Counted from the first letter of the stretch, positions 10,906 to 23,369 are shown. The stretch is DNA of 64,000 bases from Ashinkailepas kermadecensis (GCA_034440615.1 JAOTOM010003836.1:103501-167500), one strand, 5' to 3'. The notes: generated from the sequence alone by a model not told the origin. Program-made: numbers and translations.

Positions 10906-12480
10906 TTTTACTAATTTACTTTGCAAATTTGCGGTTATGGTAATTTTTTAATTCTTGGAATTTCTTGCTTCATTGCAATGCTTGTGAATGTGGTTGACAT
11001 GATGTGACCACCCATTTTCTCTGCAAATGAATATTTTTCAGTTGGCAGGCATAATAACAAATTGGGATTTGAGTTGGGTAATATGGTACAGTTTAAGGTA
11101 ACCACAATACAAATTTTACACATATTTTACCTCCATGAAGCATACAAAGGTGCTAGGTTTGGTTAAATTAAGTTAGGTTAGGCTTTTGTTATATTTTTTA
11201 TTTCAATTAAATCAACTCTTGTTCCTTCACAAGCATTTCAGGCTAGGCTAGGTTAGGTTAGACTTTTTTAAGTTGAAAATTTGTGAGAAAAATTGGAAGT
11301 TTTCCATATTTTTTCTTCCATGGAAGGTTAGGCTAGGTTGGGTTAGGTTATGGCACATTTTTATTTATTTTGAAGCTACTTTTTATGCAATATTGCTCAA
11401 ATCCACCCTGGTAGCACAGTTGGTTAGAGCGCTGACCTGCTCAGGTGTCCCCTGTCCTGATGACACAGGGTTCGAGTTGCTTCGCAGCTGGCCCAATAAG
11501 GCCAGGGATGAGCTACTGGGCAGCAGTGTCAGTGCATTGATGGCATATTAAACTTTCAGTCAAAATTCTGCTGTTGAACTGGAATTCATTGATCGGGTGG
11601 TGGGGCCAGGGTTCACGAAACAAGCTCTGCTTGGCAATAGTATCCTGGTTCAGAAAGCCATCCAGCAAGAACATGGATTAAGTTTTGTTTAAATCTAATT
11701 CCATTTGTTCACATTATTTTTCCTCCTAACCAAAAAGTAAGTAAGCATGAATTTGCAGAGGAAATGAGTGTTCACATCATGTTAATCATATTCATAAACA
11801 TTGCATTGGAAAAGGAAATTCCAAGAAATAAAAAAAACTACCTGAAACTGCAAATTTACCAGTAATATAGCGTCAAAAATGATATCAACAGAAATTAAAA
11901 TCCTAACCTAACCTATCCTAGCCCTCCATGCAAGAACACAAATTATGTTTTAAATATAGTAAATTTTGAACCAATTTTCATATCTAAGAAATGTTCAATT
12001 AAACCAAACATAATCTAACCTAACCTGACCTAACATACTCTGATCTGTTTTTTTTTAATAATTTTTTTCCTGAAACAAAATAACCAAAAGAAATTATTTT
12101 TTTAATCTACAACTTACAGAAAAGTCTATCCTTACCAAAGCTAACCCCTTTGTTTGCTTCATTGAGGTAAAATGCGTGCACAATTTTTCTGATGGTTATC
12201 TTAAGGTGCAATAATACCACATATTCCTCTACCATTCCTTTGGAAAATCATATAAAGGCAAGATAATCACTATTTAAAATTACACCACTCAGCATATTAC
12301 ACAGCAGATAATGCAGACCCTTTGGTGATGTAATGGTGCTATGAGATCAAACATGGGTAGGTTTTAGGCCATCCAGCATCAGTAGGTTTTTGGCAATCTA
12401 ATATCCATAGGCTTTAGGTGATCCAACATTAGTAGGTTTTTGGCATCAAGTAGGTTAGGTTAGGTTTTTGCAATCAAATC
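10906..12480. repeat. dispersed repeat with TTAGG-type runs
   Basis: AT-rich repeat sequence with short GGTTAGGTTAGG or AACCTAACCT runs near 11167, 11243, 11330, 11905, 12010 and 12455. Copies of the GAATGTGGTTGACATGATG family occur at 10955-11065 and, inverted, at 11730-11830. A similar association occurs at 22050-22648. The 5-bp period matches the arthropod telomere motif, but the runs are short and interstitial. No gene is seen. Confidence 0.6.
11404..11690 (+). mobile_element. tRNA-derived SINE, family A
   Basis: The head resembles a tRNA, with an A box in TAGCACAGTTGGTTAGAGC and a B box GGGTTCGAGT. It is followed by a body containing CTGGCCCAATAAGGCCAGGG, AAACTTTCAGTCAAAATTCTG and CCAGGGTTCACGAAACAAGC. 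A closer-to-consensus copy lies at 18862-19190 and a divergent one at 24510-24835. Confidence 0.8.
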
Positions 12481-12922
12481 GAATTCCACCTAATAAGTCA
12501 CCAGACTGCAAAATGGGGCACTTTCAACAAGATCTCATTCATATAGGGTGGATGGCCAGTAGTGCAGCTGACATGGCTATCAGTGCATGGTATGGATGTC
12601 CAGTGCAGGTGGGTTGGGCAGGCACTAGCACTGCATGCACTGCAAGATCAAAGTCCCAGAAGGGAGAAAAGTAAAGTAATTAGAGGAAATGGTGAAGAAA
12701 AAACCAATGTGTGCCATATTTGTCTTGTTTCCTAGCCATGTGTGTAATCTCTGGGGGCTGGGAGGGGACATGTCCCCCAATATTTGAAAAGTGGCAATTT
12801 GCCCCCCTAATTTTTGTGTCCCCCAAACCTCAGCTAGTAAAATACCTGTGTATGGTTACCACTTACTTTTACTTAATCATTTATGTATCAGAAATATCCA
12901 TACAAGAGAATACCAAAAAATA
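12481..12922. other. no gene recognised
   Basis: Contains a short GC-rich motif (GGGGACATGTCCCCCA near 12767) and CCCCC runs like those near 14075 and 14500. These are probably decayed DNA-transposon ends. No gene is visible. Confidence 0.4.
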
Positions 12923-13895
12923 CTAGAAGCCAATTTAGCCAATCACCTGACAAACAATCTGTCATCACAGAATCTCTGAGTGGTAAATCAGCAAGCATGA
13001 AAAATTCATGCTTTTAAAACATTCTTGAATAACATGAACCTTGACCATCTTGTGCTTTTGTTTGGATAGATAATTGTGCTTTGTGAGGCACCAAATTTGC
13101 ATTGTTGCAAGGTCTTATGCATCTTAGGCTGCCTTCCCCTGCTCATATCCAAACATCCAAACAAATGTGGCTCTGGGTGTCCTTGGGTGTCTTCAAGACA
13201 ATGGAAGGGCGTCTTGGGGTGGGGTTGGGGGGTGGATTGTTGTTGCAGCCTTAAGCAGGTACGTCAAGTTAGCTTCATATTCATATTCATCAACAGGTTT
13301 ATGTTCATTCGAATCAATTACAATAAATGCTTGTGTCTGTACTGAACATACTGGAAGCAACTACATAGGTCTCACATAATGACTCTAATTGTCAAGGTTC
13401 AATGCAAACCAGTTTCTTTGGTCGCCTCACATTTTTTTCCACCCAAACGTGCAGCAGAAGCATTTGTGGTAATTGATTCGAACGATCATAAACCCGTCGC
13501 TGAATACCGATGCCAATACAAATACGCCTCTGGCGAACACGTCGCTGAATACGAATACGACGTTAACTTGACGTACTTGCTTAAGGCTGTCCATGACTTA
13601 CCTCAATGGTCTTAATGATACCCAAGGACACCCAGAGTCACATTTGTTCAAGATATATAAATGTATGTGCAGGGGAATGCAACCTAAGACGTATAAAGCT
13701 TTGCGATAATGCAAATTTGTTGCCTAGCAGAGCACAATTTTCCACCCAAGCGAAAGCACAAGATGGCCAAGATTCATGTTATTCAAGGGTGGCCTGGAAG
13801 CAGAAATTTATATGGTTGCTGATTCACCATTCGGACATTTTGTGACGACAGATAGCCTGTCAAACCATTTGATTGGCTAGATCGGCTTCTCGCTC
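12923..13895. mobile_element. foldback element, two arms of about 480 bp
   Basis: From 12923 (GAAGCCAATTTAGCCAATCA) to 13895 (complement of GAAGCCGATCTAGCCAATCA) the sequence folds back on itself along nearly its whole length, with the centre near 13396. Matched pairs include CATCTTGTGCTTT with 13762-13774 inverted, CTGGGTGTCCTTGGGT with 13620-13637 inverted, and TTCGAATCAATTAC with 13470-13485 inverted. The arms differ at many bases, so the element is old. ORFs inside it are translations of the arms. No target duplication was identified. Confidence 0.85.
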
Positions 13896-15290
13896 AGGCC
13901 CTCCTGGGCACTGAGGCCTTCCTGGAGGGCTGCCATTCCTTTTAAGGGGTGCCTTCTCTCAGAGGGGTGCCTCTGGCTGAAAATTTGAGGGGTGCACTCG
14001 AATTTTTTTGGAGGGGCCTTTATGCCTTTTTTCGGCCAGAAGGACGCCACCTTCCATGTAGGGGGCGAGAGGGGTACATGCCCCCAGTGCCACCCCCTGT
14101 ATCCGCCAATGGTTGTTGCATCGAAATGAGTTCCCATATAACAGGAAAGCATGGTAAAGGCCAGTGTAATCCATATTACTACAACAAAACCATCGTCCAA
14201 TATTTGCTGTTTTCCTGCTACAAGAGGGCAACGTTTAGCAAAATTACAGCATTGCTCTATGGTGCTTGTGACATCCTGCCTAGCACATACAACCTAAAGC
14301 TAGGTATTCATAAGCAGTGATAGGCAGTGCAACTTGCTAATTATGGCAGAACGTTTTGCTATCAAAATATCCAATTCAAAAGCTGTAAATCTGAAAGCCT
14401 GACCTTGAAAATGAAGTAGCTGAATTTATATGATTTTTTGTGGTTGGTGTGGGGGGGGCGACTTACCTCCTATGATTTAAAAACTTCCTGTGTCCCTGAC
14501 TTGTCCCCCCAGTTTAGAAAACGTGCCTTCGCCCTATGTTCATGGCTACCAAATTCTTTACTGCATAGTGAACTCTGAATCTTTCTTCACATGCTTCTCA
14601 TGCCTACTAGATAGGTAGGTATGGTGATAAATTGCTTGGGCTATTGGTTAGTTTTGACGTTTTGCTATTTTGTATCAATTTTTGTCACGTAAAAATGTAA
14701 TTAACTGTAAAAGCGCACATTTTTTAGATAAAAATGTTCTGAATTGACAAACTGTAAATCAGCATTCAGAGAATGGAAATCATAGCAGGCTTGTGCCAAC
14801 CACCAGTGATGATCAGAGTAGCATCAGCTGATGATTGAGCAAAATGACCTTGACAGTCGACGTGCCCCTAAACACCAAACTGATGATTGATCCTCCATTG
14901 CTGAGATCCTTAATGCTAGTCTGGCAGATAATGAAATAAAACATGAAATATAGATATGCCTGGATGATGTTTTTGATCCTCATTGTGATATACATCAGAA
15001 GCTATCTTTATTTCATCAATGGTTCATCATGACTGCTTGGAGCCACATATTTGCCTGTAGCAACAGTGTATCTTTGTAACTGCCGCAACCTCATCCTTGC
15101 TCGTAATTGGAGATGGACCAAGTCTGTATACATAGCTGGACGAATCCTCCAGGTGGGTTTTCATTACCTGCATTCATGAGTGGAGGAGTTATAAAATTAT
15201 TGATGGGTCCAAATAGCTAACTAACTAAAATTATTGATGGGACCCAGCGCATGGTGGCAATGAGTGCTGTCAATTTGCTTGATGGGGGCC
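13896..15290. other. no gene recognised; possible decayed transposon ends
   Basis: Short C-rich blocks near 14075-14110 (CAGTGCCACCCCCTGTATCC) and 14450-14520 look like ends of old hAT-like elements, but I cannot pair them. The remainder to 15290 is unremarkable AT-rich sequence. Confidence 0.35.
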
Positions 15291-15559
15291 CACCCCATAG
15301 GGTCTCATGTTAAGAGAGAAAGAGGGGTGGGGCTGAGGGCGAGATGATGGGGCCCAGGACCAACCAAAAGCCAAGGAAACTCCACCCCTGCCTGCACTTG
15401 TGCTGTTCTCTCATGCTTAGAGTGTACCAGTGGCACATCGATGGGGGAGGGGCGAAAAGGGAACTTCCCACCTCCTCCAGTTGTTCACCTCTCAGTGGAG
15501 GAAATTGAGTCTCCAACTTTTCTGGAGGTCCCCTGCCTGAGATGTGCTGGTCCTCCAAA

Positions 15560-16450
15560 GAATCGCACCGGGGCTCGAAAAAAAATTGCGTCGGGACCCC
15601 GAAAAATCTCGCTAGCAATCCCAAACCAATCGTACCATGGCTCAGAAAATCGGACGGGGATCCAACAGAAATGAAATTAGTCCTCGAAAAAGTAATTTAG
15701 TGGTCTGACAAAAACAAAACGTTCCAGGAATGTCTCTGGGACCCAACAAATCACGCCAAAGACCAACAAACGCGTCAGGCCCTCAAAACAAATGCCCGAG
15801 CCCCGAAAAAATGCCCGAAATGCCCAAATAATGCCCAAATAATGCCCACAAAAATTCCCGAGCGCCGAAGCCGGAGCCTTAGTGGAGCTGGGCTCCACCA
15901 GGTCGCGACCTGGGCCCAACAATTATACCAGGTCCCGAAACAATGTCGCCATTGCCCGGAAAAAAATTTCGCCATTACCCCAAAATATTATGCAGTGTCT
16001 AGAAAAAATGTATCCGTGATCGTAAGATCATTCGGGTGCTCATCACTCATCATCTCGGATAAGCACGCCGTGGCCCAGCAAAAAATCGCGCCGGGGCTAA
16101 AAAATAACTGAAGCCCAAAAATATGGCGACCCGGCTCGAAAAAAATCGAACCCGGGCCCCAAAAATCACGCCGTGGTCTGAAAAGCCCATCAGGGTTTTC
16201 GAAAAATTCAGAAAAAGTCTCGAAAAATTGTGTTGGATCCAAGAAAACATGTGCGGGTGCCCCGCCAACTTAACCCCGAAACTTGCGCTGGGGGTCCAGA
16301 AAAACCACACCAGGATTCGAGAATTTGGCTCGGACTTCGAAATATTCAGAAGAGGTCACGACAGAAAACTTGCATTAGCGCTCGAGAACTTGTGCATGGG
16401 CCCTAAAAATCACACCGCAGTCCCGAAAAAATGGCACCATGGCTTGTCCA
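15560..16450. repeat. highly degenerate minisatellite, about 20-30 bp units
   Basis: The stretch is a string of related but diverged units. Each has a G/C-rich part such as CGGGGCTC or CGGGACCCC followed by GAAAAAAT and a TCGCGCC-like end. Dozens of units can be followed. All frames translate to Phe/Gly/Pro-rich or Lys-rich strings, so the apparent ORFs on both strands are by-products. Confidence 0.7.
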
Positions 16451-18470
16451 CTTTCAGAAAATCCTCGCTGTGTCCCTGGCCACAAAGACGGCATGACGGC
16501 GTCGAAAACAGCAAGAGAAAAAGGCACATGTGGTACGTGCACCTTTTGGCCACATCGCAAGATTAATGTTGACAAGATTAATGAAGAAAATATAGTCGAT
16601 GTGGCAACATGCGCCTTTTGACCGTTCACAATTTCTCTCACCTGGCAAAGGAAGAAAACCGTGTTTTCATGTAGGCTACAATGAAAGCAGCATATCATCA
16701 TGCATACACTATGCTAGCATTGTTACAGCTGGAAAGTTTAAGTGAAAGAAAAGCTTATGTCGACGCTTATGCCATCTATGCCTTGCCATAATTTATTTTA
16801 AATCTGGATGTATGCTTTTTAGTGTGATGTGCGTCGTTTTTTTTCTTGCGGCATACCTAGGAAATGAAGATATGTATTTTGCCTATTATCTGTTTTTATA
16901 GGTATTTCAAGTAATAGCTGCATGGTAATTTTAAATAATATGTGAACCAGGCTATCCGCCTTGTCGATTCGAATCCATTGGCACCAGGAACTCGCTAAAT
17001 GATCACATTTTTGTTTGAAGCATCCTTAAATTTAAATAACGCCAACAACTTATTTTTCGAAGTATGATGCTTATTCTTTTTTTCCTTGCTTATTCTTTTG
17101 CATGACAGAGCTGCAATGCCTATACCTGTTTGGTCTCTAAACCATTGGTCTTCTTGGCCGTGCTTATTGCATTCATAATTAGCTTTCATCCATATTCTAC
17201 CCACTCACTGGGGAAGGATCTGGTAGTACCATTGCCATTGCCAAATTGACGTCGCATAGCGGCGCCACAAAATAAACGAGCGTGAAAACAACGCTTATCG
17301 ATGGACAATGGTGGATCCAATGGGACACGGGGGTCTGTCCCACAAACAGTGTGTCGAAATTTTCGGTTTTAGACGTCGAGGAAAGTATGCAAAACAATTT
17401 CACATTGATATAGCATCAAGTCCTTAGGAATATCGTCGTCAAAATCGGTAGTTGGGCCTATTTCGTGGTAAGGAATCAGCTGAATGGTGCTCCATTTCCA
17501 TTGTCTATGACAAACTTTTCAGGGATGCATAAGGGATGCATTACATCCTGACACATCACTGAGCGAATACAGACGCCATGCCCCCAAGAGGTTTTGGCTT
17601 TTGGCGAAAAATTAACGTGTTTTAAACCAGTTGTTCAGTCCACAACAAGCAAAAATCCCCAAAGTTGTAAACAATATATTTCACAATTGATTGGAGCAAA
17701 CACCAATGACGTCTATCCACCCTAAAGCCAAATAACGAACTGATTTTCAAAAGTAATGTATATTTTTGAAACCGGCTCTTCCCATTTGATCACAGAATCA
17801 GTAGCTGGGATCTGTCGCTTAATGCCAGTTTTGTTGATTTCAGGTCAAAGTTGACCTTCCGTGTCCGTCCAAAGGTCAACATTTTCACCTTGTCAGATTG
17901 TTGGTGATTTGAACACCAATAGATTCCAATGTTCTGTAGGGTCAATATTGCCAATGTATTCGTCCTGGGGGCGAAGCACAACAAATGGATTGTCAGTCAA
18001 CACAATACAGATATTTGATTGGTCACAACCACATGAACTCACTGTCGTTCACACAAATGTTACCCCAGAGCAAATTACATCAAACATCACAGGAAATGTT
18101 CATTGTAGGTCATCAAAGACCAATTAAGTTTACTAGATGGCTCTGAATCTGTTCCGTGGCAATATGTCCCGGATACGAAAGGTTCGAAAAACTGAATATC
18201 CGGTGCATCGGCAAGCTCAACTGAAACCTTACAGTTGTTGGATCATGATACAATTGCTGAAACCAATGGACATCACATTAACATACAAAGTTTTAATCAC
18301 GTAAGACCTAGGATCTCGTAGTATCGCCATATTTCATTAAACACCATGTTGTTGCCAATTGTTCATTAAATTAGCTAATGTCTACATCTGTGGATTAGTT
18401 ATAGTGCTAATATGGTGTGGTTTCAGTGGTGTGTGTGTGTATTGGGGATGTCACACGCACACGCAAACGC
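16451..18470. other. no gene recognised
   Basis: About 2 kb without recognisable coding exons or repeats. Short ORFs have no domain I recognise and no coding-like composition. Confidence 0.5.
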
Positions 18471-18475
18471 GCACG

Positions 18476-18608
<133 letters not shown>

Positions 18609-18751
18609 CCACACACTATATATATATATATATATATGATATATTCAGAAGTATATTTGACATCTATGAAATATATTTATGTAGTAGATTATATTTGTTT
18701 TCCATATGGATAATATGTCCATGCATTTTGGTTTTAGCGTCGTAACTAACG

Positions 18752-19589
18752 CAATTATAAAATAATGGTTTTTCGTTAGGTGTGAGATGTCGAAACGAGT
18801 ACTGTAGGATGTCGAAATTCGCCATGGAAGTGATGTCCCTTAACATAACTTATAAGTAAGCCGCCTCGGTAGCTCAGTTGGTTAGAGCGCTGGCCTGTAC
18901 TGGTCTCCCCTGTCCTGGCAACACAGGGTTCGAGCCGCTTCGCGCGCTCGTATTTAGCCCCGGCTGGGTCAGTTGGCAGCTGGCCCGATAAGGCCGGGGA
19001 CGAGCTACCGGGCGGCCGTGTCGGTGCATTGACGGCACGTTAAACTTTCGGTCAAAATTCTTCCGTTCAACTGGAATTCGTGGATCGGGTGGTGGGGCCA
19101 GGGTTCACGCAACAAGCTCTGCTTAGCAATAGAACCCTGGTTCACAAAACCACCCCAGCAATAACTCGGACTAAATTTATTAAAAAAATAATAAAAAAAA
19201 TATTAAAAAAAAGTTCTTCAAACACAATTTTGATCCAACAGTGTGCTCATATGTGCACCTTTTTTCTTTTGTTTTGAGATACCTAATTTAAGGGTAACTA
19301 TTTTAGCGATAATGATGCAAAACGCCTCTCCTTATCGACTGCTATTGTATAACAGATCACATCATAGGTAATTATCTTACATGGAATTGTGCTAGTTGTT
19401 CGTGCATCACAATCCGCAATGGTAGGCATCAGCATGATACTTATCAACAAGATACTGTTAGAAATTAGATATGAAGACCTCATAACGACTCATCACGAAG
19501 TACGACGTCGATACTCCGTTGGTAGGGACGTCACTTTGGTGTTCAGAAAGTGGTATATTCCACCCTATTTCACGAATAATTTATCACTG
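18752..19589 (+). mobile_element. hAT-type MITE, copy 2, with nested SINE
   Basis: The element starts CAATTATAAAATAATGG and ends AATTTATCACTG. It is flanked by the perfect 8-bp duplication AACTAACG at 18744-18751 and 19590-19597, as expected for the hAT superfamily. A family A SINE at 18862-19190 splits it into two parts. It has no coding capacity. Confidence 0.85.
18862..19190 (+). mobile_element. tRNA-derived SINE, family A, best-preserved copy
   Basis: Head GCCGCCTCGGTAGCTCAGTT with A box TAGCTCAGTTGGTTAGAGC and B box GGGTTCGAGCC, which are the internal RNA polymerase III promoter. The body contains CTGGCCCGATAAGGCCGGGG and AAACTTTCGGTCAAAATTC, then CCAGGGTTCACGCAACAAGC and an A-rich end. 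It is inserted in hAT-type MITE copy 2. Confidence 0.88.
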
Positions 19590-19597
19590 AACTAACG

Positions 19598-20710
19598 TAA
19601 CTAACTATTTCTGGTTATTGATTTATAAAATGTATGAGTAGTATTGTCATAGGTTGGGTATGCATTCGCCGAGCAGGCCTCACATCTGCTATTCTTAAGT
19701 AAATAACTGCCCTGGAATTAGAAGAATTTGTAGCACAATGGTAATCTGCCGTCCCAAGGAAGACAAGCGCAAGTTCCTTGTGCATTCATTACAACCTACG
19801 ACTCCATGCCCACGGGCAGTTGCAAGTCATAAAGGTGCAATTCAACTAAGAAATGCTGTGATTATCGACTTGATAGATTCGGACCGGTCAGAAGTACAGA
19901 TGAACATTGCACACTGACCTAAACAGAGACATACGTTTTTATTTCTTGGCACGGCAGTAATGGTAGAATTGTTACATATGGAGACTTTTGGAACAAGACA
20001 AGATGTACCAGTATGCATGAGACATGCTCAGTAATTACCTGGGTCAGGCTGAGATATGGCATGTATGAACAAGATACCATCAGCATGCAATGTCCGCGCA
20101 TGCCACTGCCCTGCTACATAGTGCACGCTGGGCATGCATGGGAGAGGTGCTCAGAACAGCAGGCACGCATCACACCTTGTGCATGCAAGCATGGCAAGGA
20201 CAGCATGCATTGTTGAAGCATGCACCACAGTTTCCAGTATGTGTAATGGACAAGCTTCACATAATTAGTTTTTGGTTGCAGAAAAAAACGGTATCAATAT
20301 TTCGTGGACAAAACTGAAGTATTTTGCTCACGGGAAGAGCATTTATGGCATAATTTAATCATTTCAGTTAATGGTTATCATCGATTCAAAAACCTCGTAG
20401 CGATGACGTCGCACATGCGGAATCTCGAAGCGGTCAAGGCCAAAATGCATAGGGAACAATACGTTTGATTTTTCATGCAAAGCTTTTTTTCTTCAATTAA
20501 CTCCTGCCATGAATACTAAGGCGAAGGCTTGTGATACTGAAATGCCACCAATTTTTACGAAAATATTAAGCTTGAAATGGTACGTAATCTATTATAGTGG
20601 TAATGCAGCAATTCACATTTGTGTTTCAAATCCGACGCAATGTGGTGCACACAAACAGCAAAAGCTCGTACTATGTTTGTGGATAAAATGAGTAAAATCA
20701 TGGAAAAGAC
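19598..20710. other. no gene; cluster of GCATGC
   Basis: No exon or known repeat is recognised. Between about 20010 and 20225 the hexamer GCATGC or CATGCA occurs repeatedly (for example near 20085, 20098, 20136, 20189, 20211 and 20219), far above background. Confidence 0.4.
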
Positions 20711-20726
20711 AATGACATCAATTATG

Positions 20727-20778
20727 GGCGCTGTATGACCAACGCAGTCGATGCGCCCTTAAGCCCAAATAACCAACC
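20727..20778 (+). mobile_element. ultrashort LINE 3'-end insertion (52 bp)
   Basis: This 52-bp insert reads from GGCGCTGTATGACC through GTCGATGCGCCCTTAAGCCC to AATAACCAACC. It lies between perfect 16-bp duplications AATGACATCAATTATG at 20711-20726 and 20779-20794. It represents the 3' terminus of an I-type LINE or a mini-SINE that shares it. Confidence 0.85.
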
Positions 20779-20794
20779 AATGACATCAATTATG

Positions 20795-21110
20795 TGTGGC
20801 TTAGCTGAACAAACACCATAGCTTCCCCTTCAGCAAAACGGAAGCTGTTTATACCTAGTTCAATAACTGGCATTCCATGAACAGGCTAAAATGTAAGCTG
20901 TATCCCAATGTAAGAACTTCAAAGTTGGTCAATGAATAGCATGTCAAGTTTATTTCAATTAGTGAATGTTACACATTTCGTGTTGCATGATTTGAAAATA
21001 TTGGGCAAATCTATAGAGATGCAGTTGAAATGCACATGTTCATTTGTGATAGTTTGGCAGATGTCATAACATACCACCAAGCAGTATTGTGAAGGCACAC
21101 GTGTTTTCAG
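20795..21110. other. no gene recognised
   Basis: AT-rich sequence with no recognisable feature. Confidence 0.5.
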
Positions 21111-21965
21111 ATTGCTTATTTACCTGGAATGCCAGGCATGTCAGGCATGTTGTGGAATTTTAGTGAGCTTTCTTGCAGGTAGATATAAATTGTGCACATG
21201 TAGCCGTTCATGCAATCAATTATCAACAGGTGTGGTCAGACATAATCAGCTATCTACAGCTGTAGGCTGGCATACCAAATCATATGTAGGTGCATAACAA
21301 CATAATCAGTGTTCAGTAGATGTAGGCAAATCTCATTCTTCGAACCCTATCTTCGAACATAATTTTGATGAAGCAGAGTGATTCAGATGCCCCTTGTAAT
21401 GGCTGCCGTATTTTGATGATATGGTGGAGATCATGCAAAAATGGAATGACTATCAAATTGAAAATTGATTGATCCATTAGCTAGAACTTCCATTAACTTT
21501 AAATGAAGAACATGGATTTTGGGGTGGATTATTTGCATGGGATGTCAGATATATTATGGAATTTCATTGGGCTTTCTTGCAGGGAGATATGCATTGTGTA
21601 GGTGTAGCAATTAATGCAATCGATTACCCATAGGTGTAGGAAGGCATGACCAGCTACTGGCAGTAGTAGGCTACATGATCAATAATATGTAGGTAGGTGT
21701 AGAGCAACATAATCAGTGATCAGCAGGTGTAGGCCAATGACATCGAGCCTATTCAAGCAGCATTTTGAAAATGAGTAAGATGCCCTCTGCAACTGCTGGC
21801 ATACTTTATGATGCTGATTGAGATAATGCAAAAAATGATTACTATCAAATGGAAAATTGAAGTGATTCATTAGCTAGAACTGCTATGGATTTTAGATGGA
21901 CAAGGATTGTTGGCTTAATTTTAACATGTAATGTCAGGCATATTGTGGAATTTCACTATGCTTGA
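21111..21965. repeat. about 400-bp tandem repeat, 2.1 copies
   Basis: Copy 1 (21111 to about 21520) and copy 2 (about 21521-21920) share a series of motifs: a TGTGGAATTT or TATGGAATTT start, TTCTTGCAG, AATGCAATC or CATGCAATC, ACATAATCAGTG, TTAGCTAGAACT. A third copy begins near 21940 and stops. Divergence is moderate. Confidence 0.75.
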
Positions 21966-22373
21966 TGAAAGCATTGCAAGTCTACTACTGCTGGGGTTTC
22001 TCCAGTTTTGTAGGAAATATGTGCTTATTATTGTGCTTTATTGTGTTTTAAGATATTCACGAGACAAGTTTTGCATACATTTTTACCTCCATGAAGCAAA
22101 CTGGTTAGATCAGGTTATGTTAGGTTTTTATCTTGATTTTTTTTTGTTGTTGTTGAGAAAATCTTGTGCTACTTTAAGGAATGCTAAGCTAGGTTACATT
22201 AGGTTTGTTTTTAGTGGAATTTTTTTAGAGCAAAAATTGTTGGAAATTTGTGCACTATTCAGATTTTTTTTTCCATAAGAGGTGGAAGAGGAGTAACCTA
22301 ACCTGACTGTGTTAGGTTAGGTTACTTTACGTTACTTTTTTGCATTATTTTTCTGCTATATTACCCATCTCCA
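21966..22373. repeat. dispersed TTAGG-bearing repeat
   Basis: T-rich sequence with GTTATGTTAGG, GGTTACATTAGG and CTAACCTGAC plus GTTAGGTTAGG near 22290-22325. It resembles 11150-11400. No gene is seen. Confidence 0.45.
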
Positions 22374-22648
22374 AGCCCCTTTTGGTGTTATTTTGCCTGC
22401 CAACTGAAAAGTATGCATTTAGAGAGAAAATGAGTCGTCACGTCATGTTGACCACATTCATAACATTGCATTGATAAACGAAGGTCCAATAATTTAAAAA
22501 ATTACCTTAAAGCCCCTTTTGGTGTTATTTTGCCTGCCAACTGAAAAGTATGCATTTAGAGAGAAAATGAGTCGTCACGTCATGTTGACCACATTCATAA
22601 CATTGCATTGATAAACGAAGGTCCAATAATTTAAAAAAATTACCTTAA
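22374..22648. repeat. recent 137-bp direct duplication
   Basis: 22374-22510 and 22511-22648 are almost identical, differing by one or two A residues in a run. Each includes GCCTGCCAACTGAAAAGTA and CATGTTGACCACATTCATAA, the dispersed family also seen at 11730 and 10780. The near identity implies a young duplication. Confidence 0.9.
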
Positions 22649-22953
22649 AGCACATATTTGCAAATTGTCTTGGCATCTTCAGTATGCTGTAGTCGGCTAG
22701 AAAATTTAAATTTTCTTCACTTAATGCTAATATGAAAGGGTTGTGGATACCCAAGTTTCCAACAACACGGATACTAGCAAGTCACAGTTCCCATCTTTAT
22801 CAAACAAATATACCTCTATTTTATGAGAGTTTCTCCAAAATGTAAGATAAAATCACCGTTTTCAAGTTAAGCCTGGATGTGAAAAACCTCAATTTTTACA
22901 CTTCTGAGGAAAGGACCCCAGTTCCAGCCCCCCACCCATCCTTAGGCGTACCC

Positions 22954-23289
22954 ATGCTTATCAAAATACTCGTACCTCTGTCTAGCAGTGGTACACGAAC
23001 CTTGAAATGTTCGTCGCAGCAAACGGAGCCACTGGCAGTGTTCAGCGAACTGTCTCGGCGTGCAACATCGCTCGACAACTTCCTCATCTTCTCGGCCGTC
23101 GGGAGGCCGATGAATGTTGCTGTTGGCTTACTTACAGTTGCATTTGTGTACTTCGGCACAAACAAGTATAATAGTGCCGTTTTCTACGATCCATCTGCCC
23201 CTGACGATCGGATGCGATCCAAGCTAAAATTGTCGCGATTATTACAAACTGGCAGCATCCCATATGGAAAATCAAACGGCTGGCAGTGA
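22954..23289 (+). CDS. orphan 111-codon ORF, possible small membrane protein
   Basis: The frame stays open from the ATG at 22954 to the TGA at 23289, and upstream to 22879. Codon use in the middle looks coding-like, with runs of codons such as CTC GAC AAC TTC CTC ATC TTC that end mostly in C or G. The predicted protein has a hydrophobic N-terminus (MLIKILVPL) and one clear membrane segment near residues 63-78 (NVAVGLLTVAFVYFG). A polar, basic tail follows. The layout would suit a small single-pass membrane or mitochondrial protein, but I do not recognise the family. There is no obvious poly-A signal. An AG acceptor-like site at 23136 within the frame means it could instead be an exon or a retrocopy. 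Confidence 0.35.
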   Translation: MLIKILVPLSSSGTRTLKCSSQQTEPLAVFSELSRRATSLDNFLIFSAVGRPMNVAVGLLTVAFVYFGTNKYNSAVFYDPSAPDDRMRSKLKLSRLLQTGSIPYGKSNGWQ

Positions 23290-23369
23290 AGCATCGCTGA
23301 ACTCCTCATGTGTGACGCCACAGATATTTTGACCAATATTTTGACCTTAAAAATCACTGGTGAAACTTG

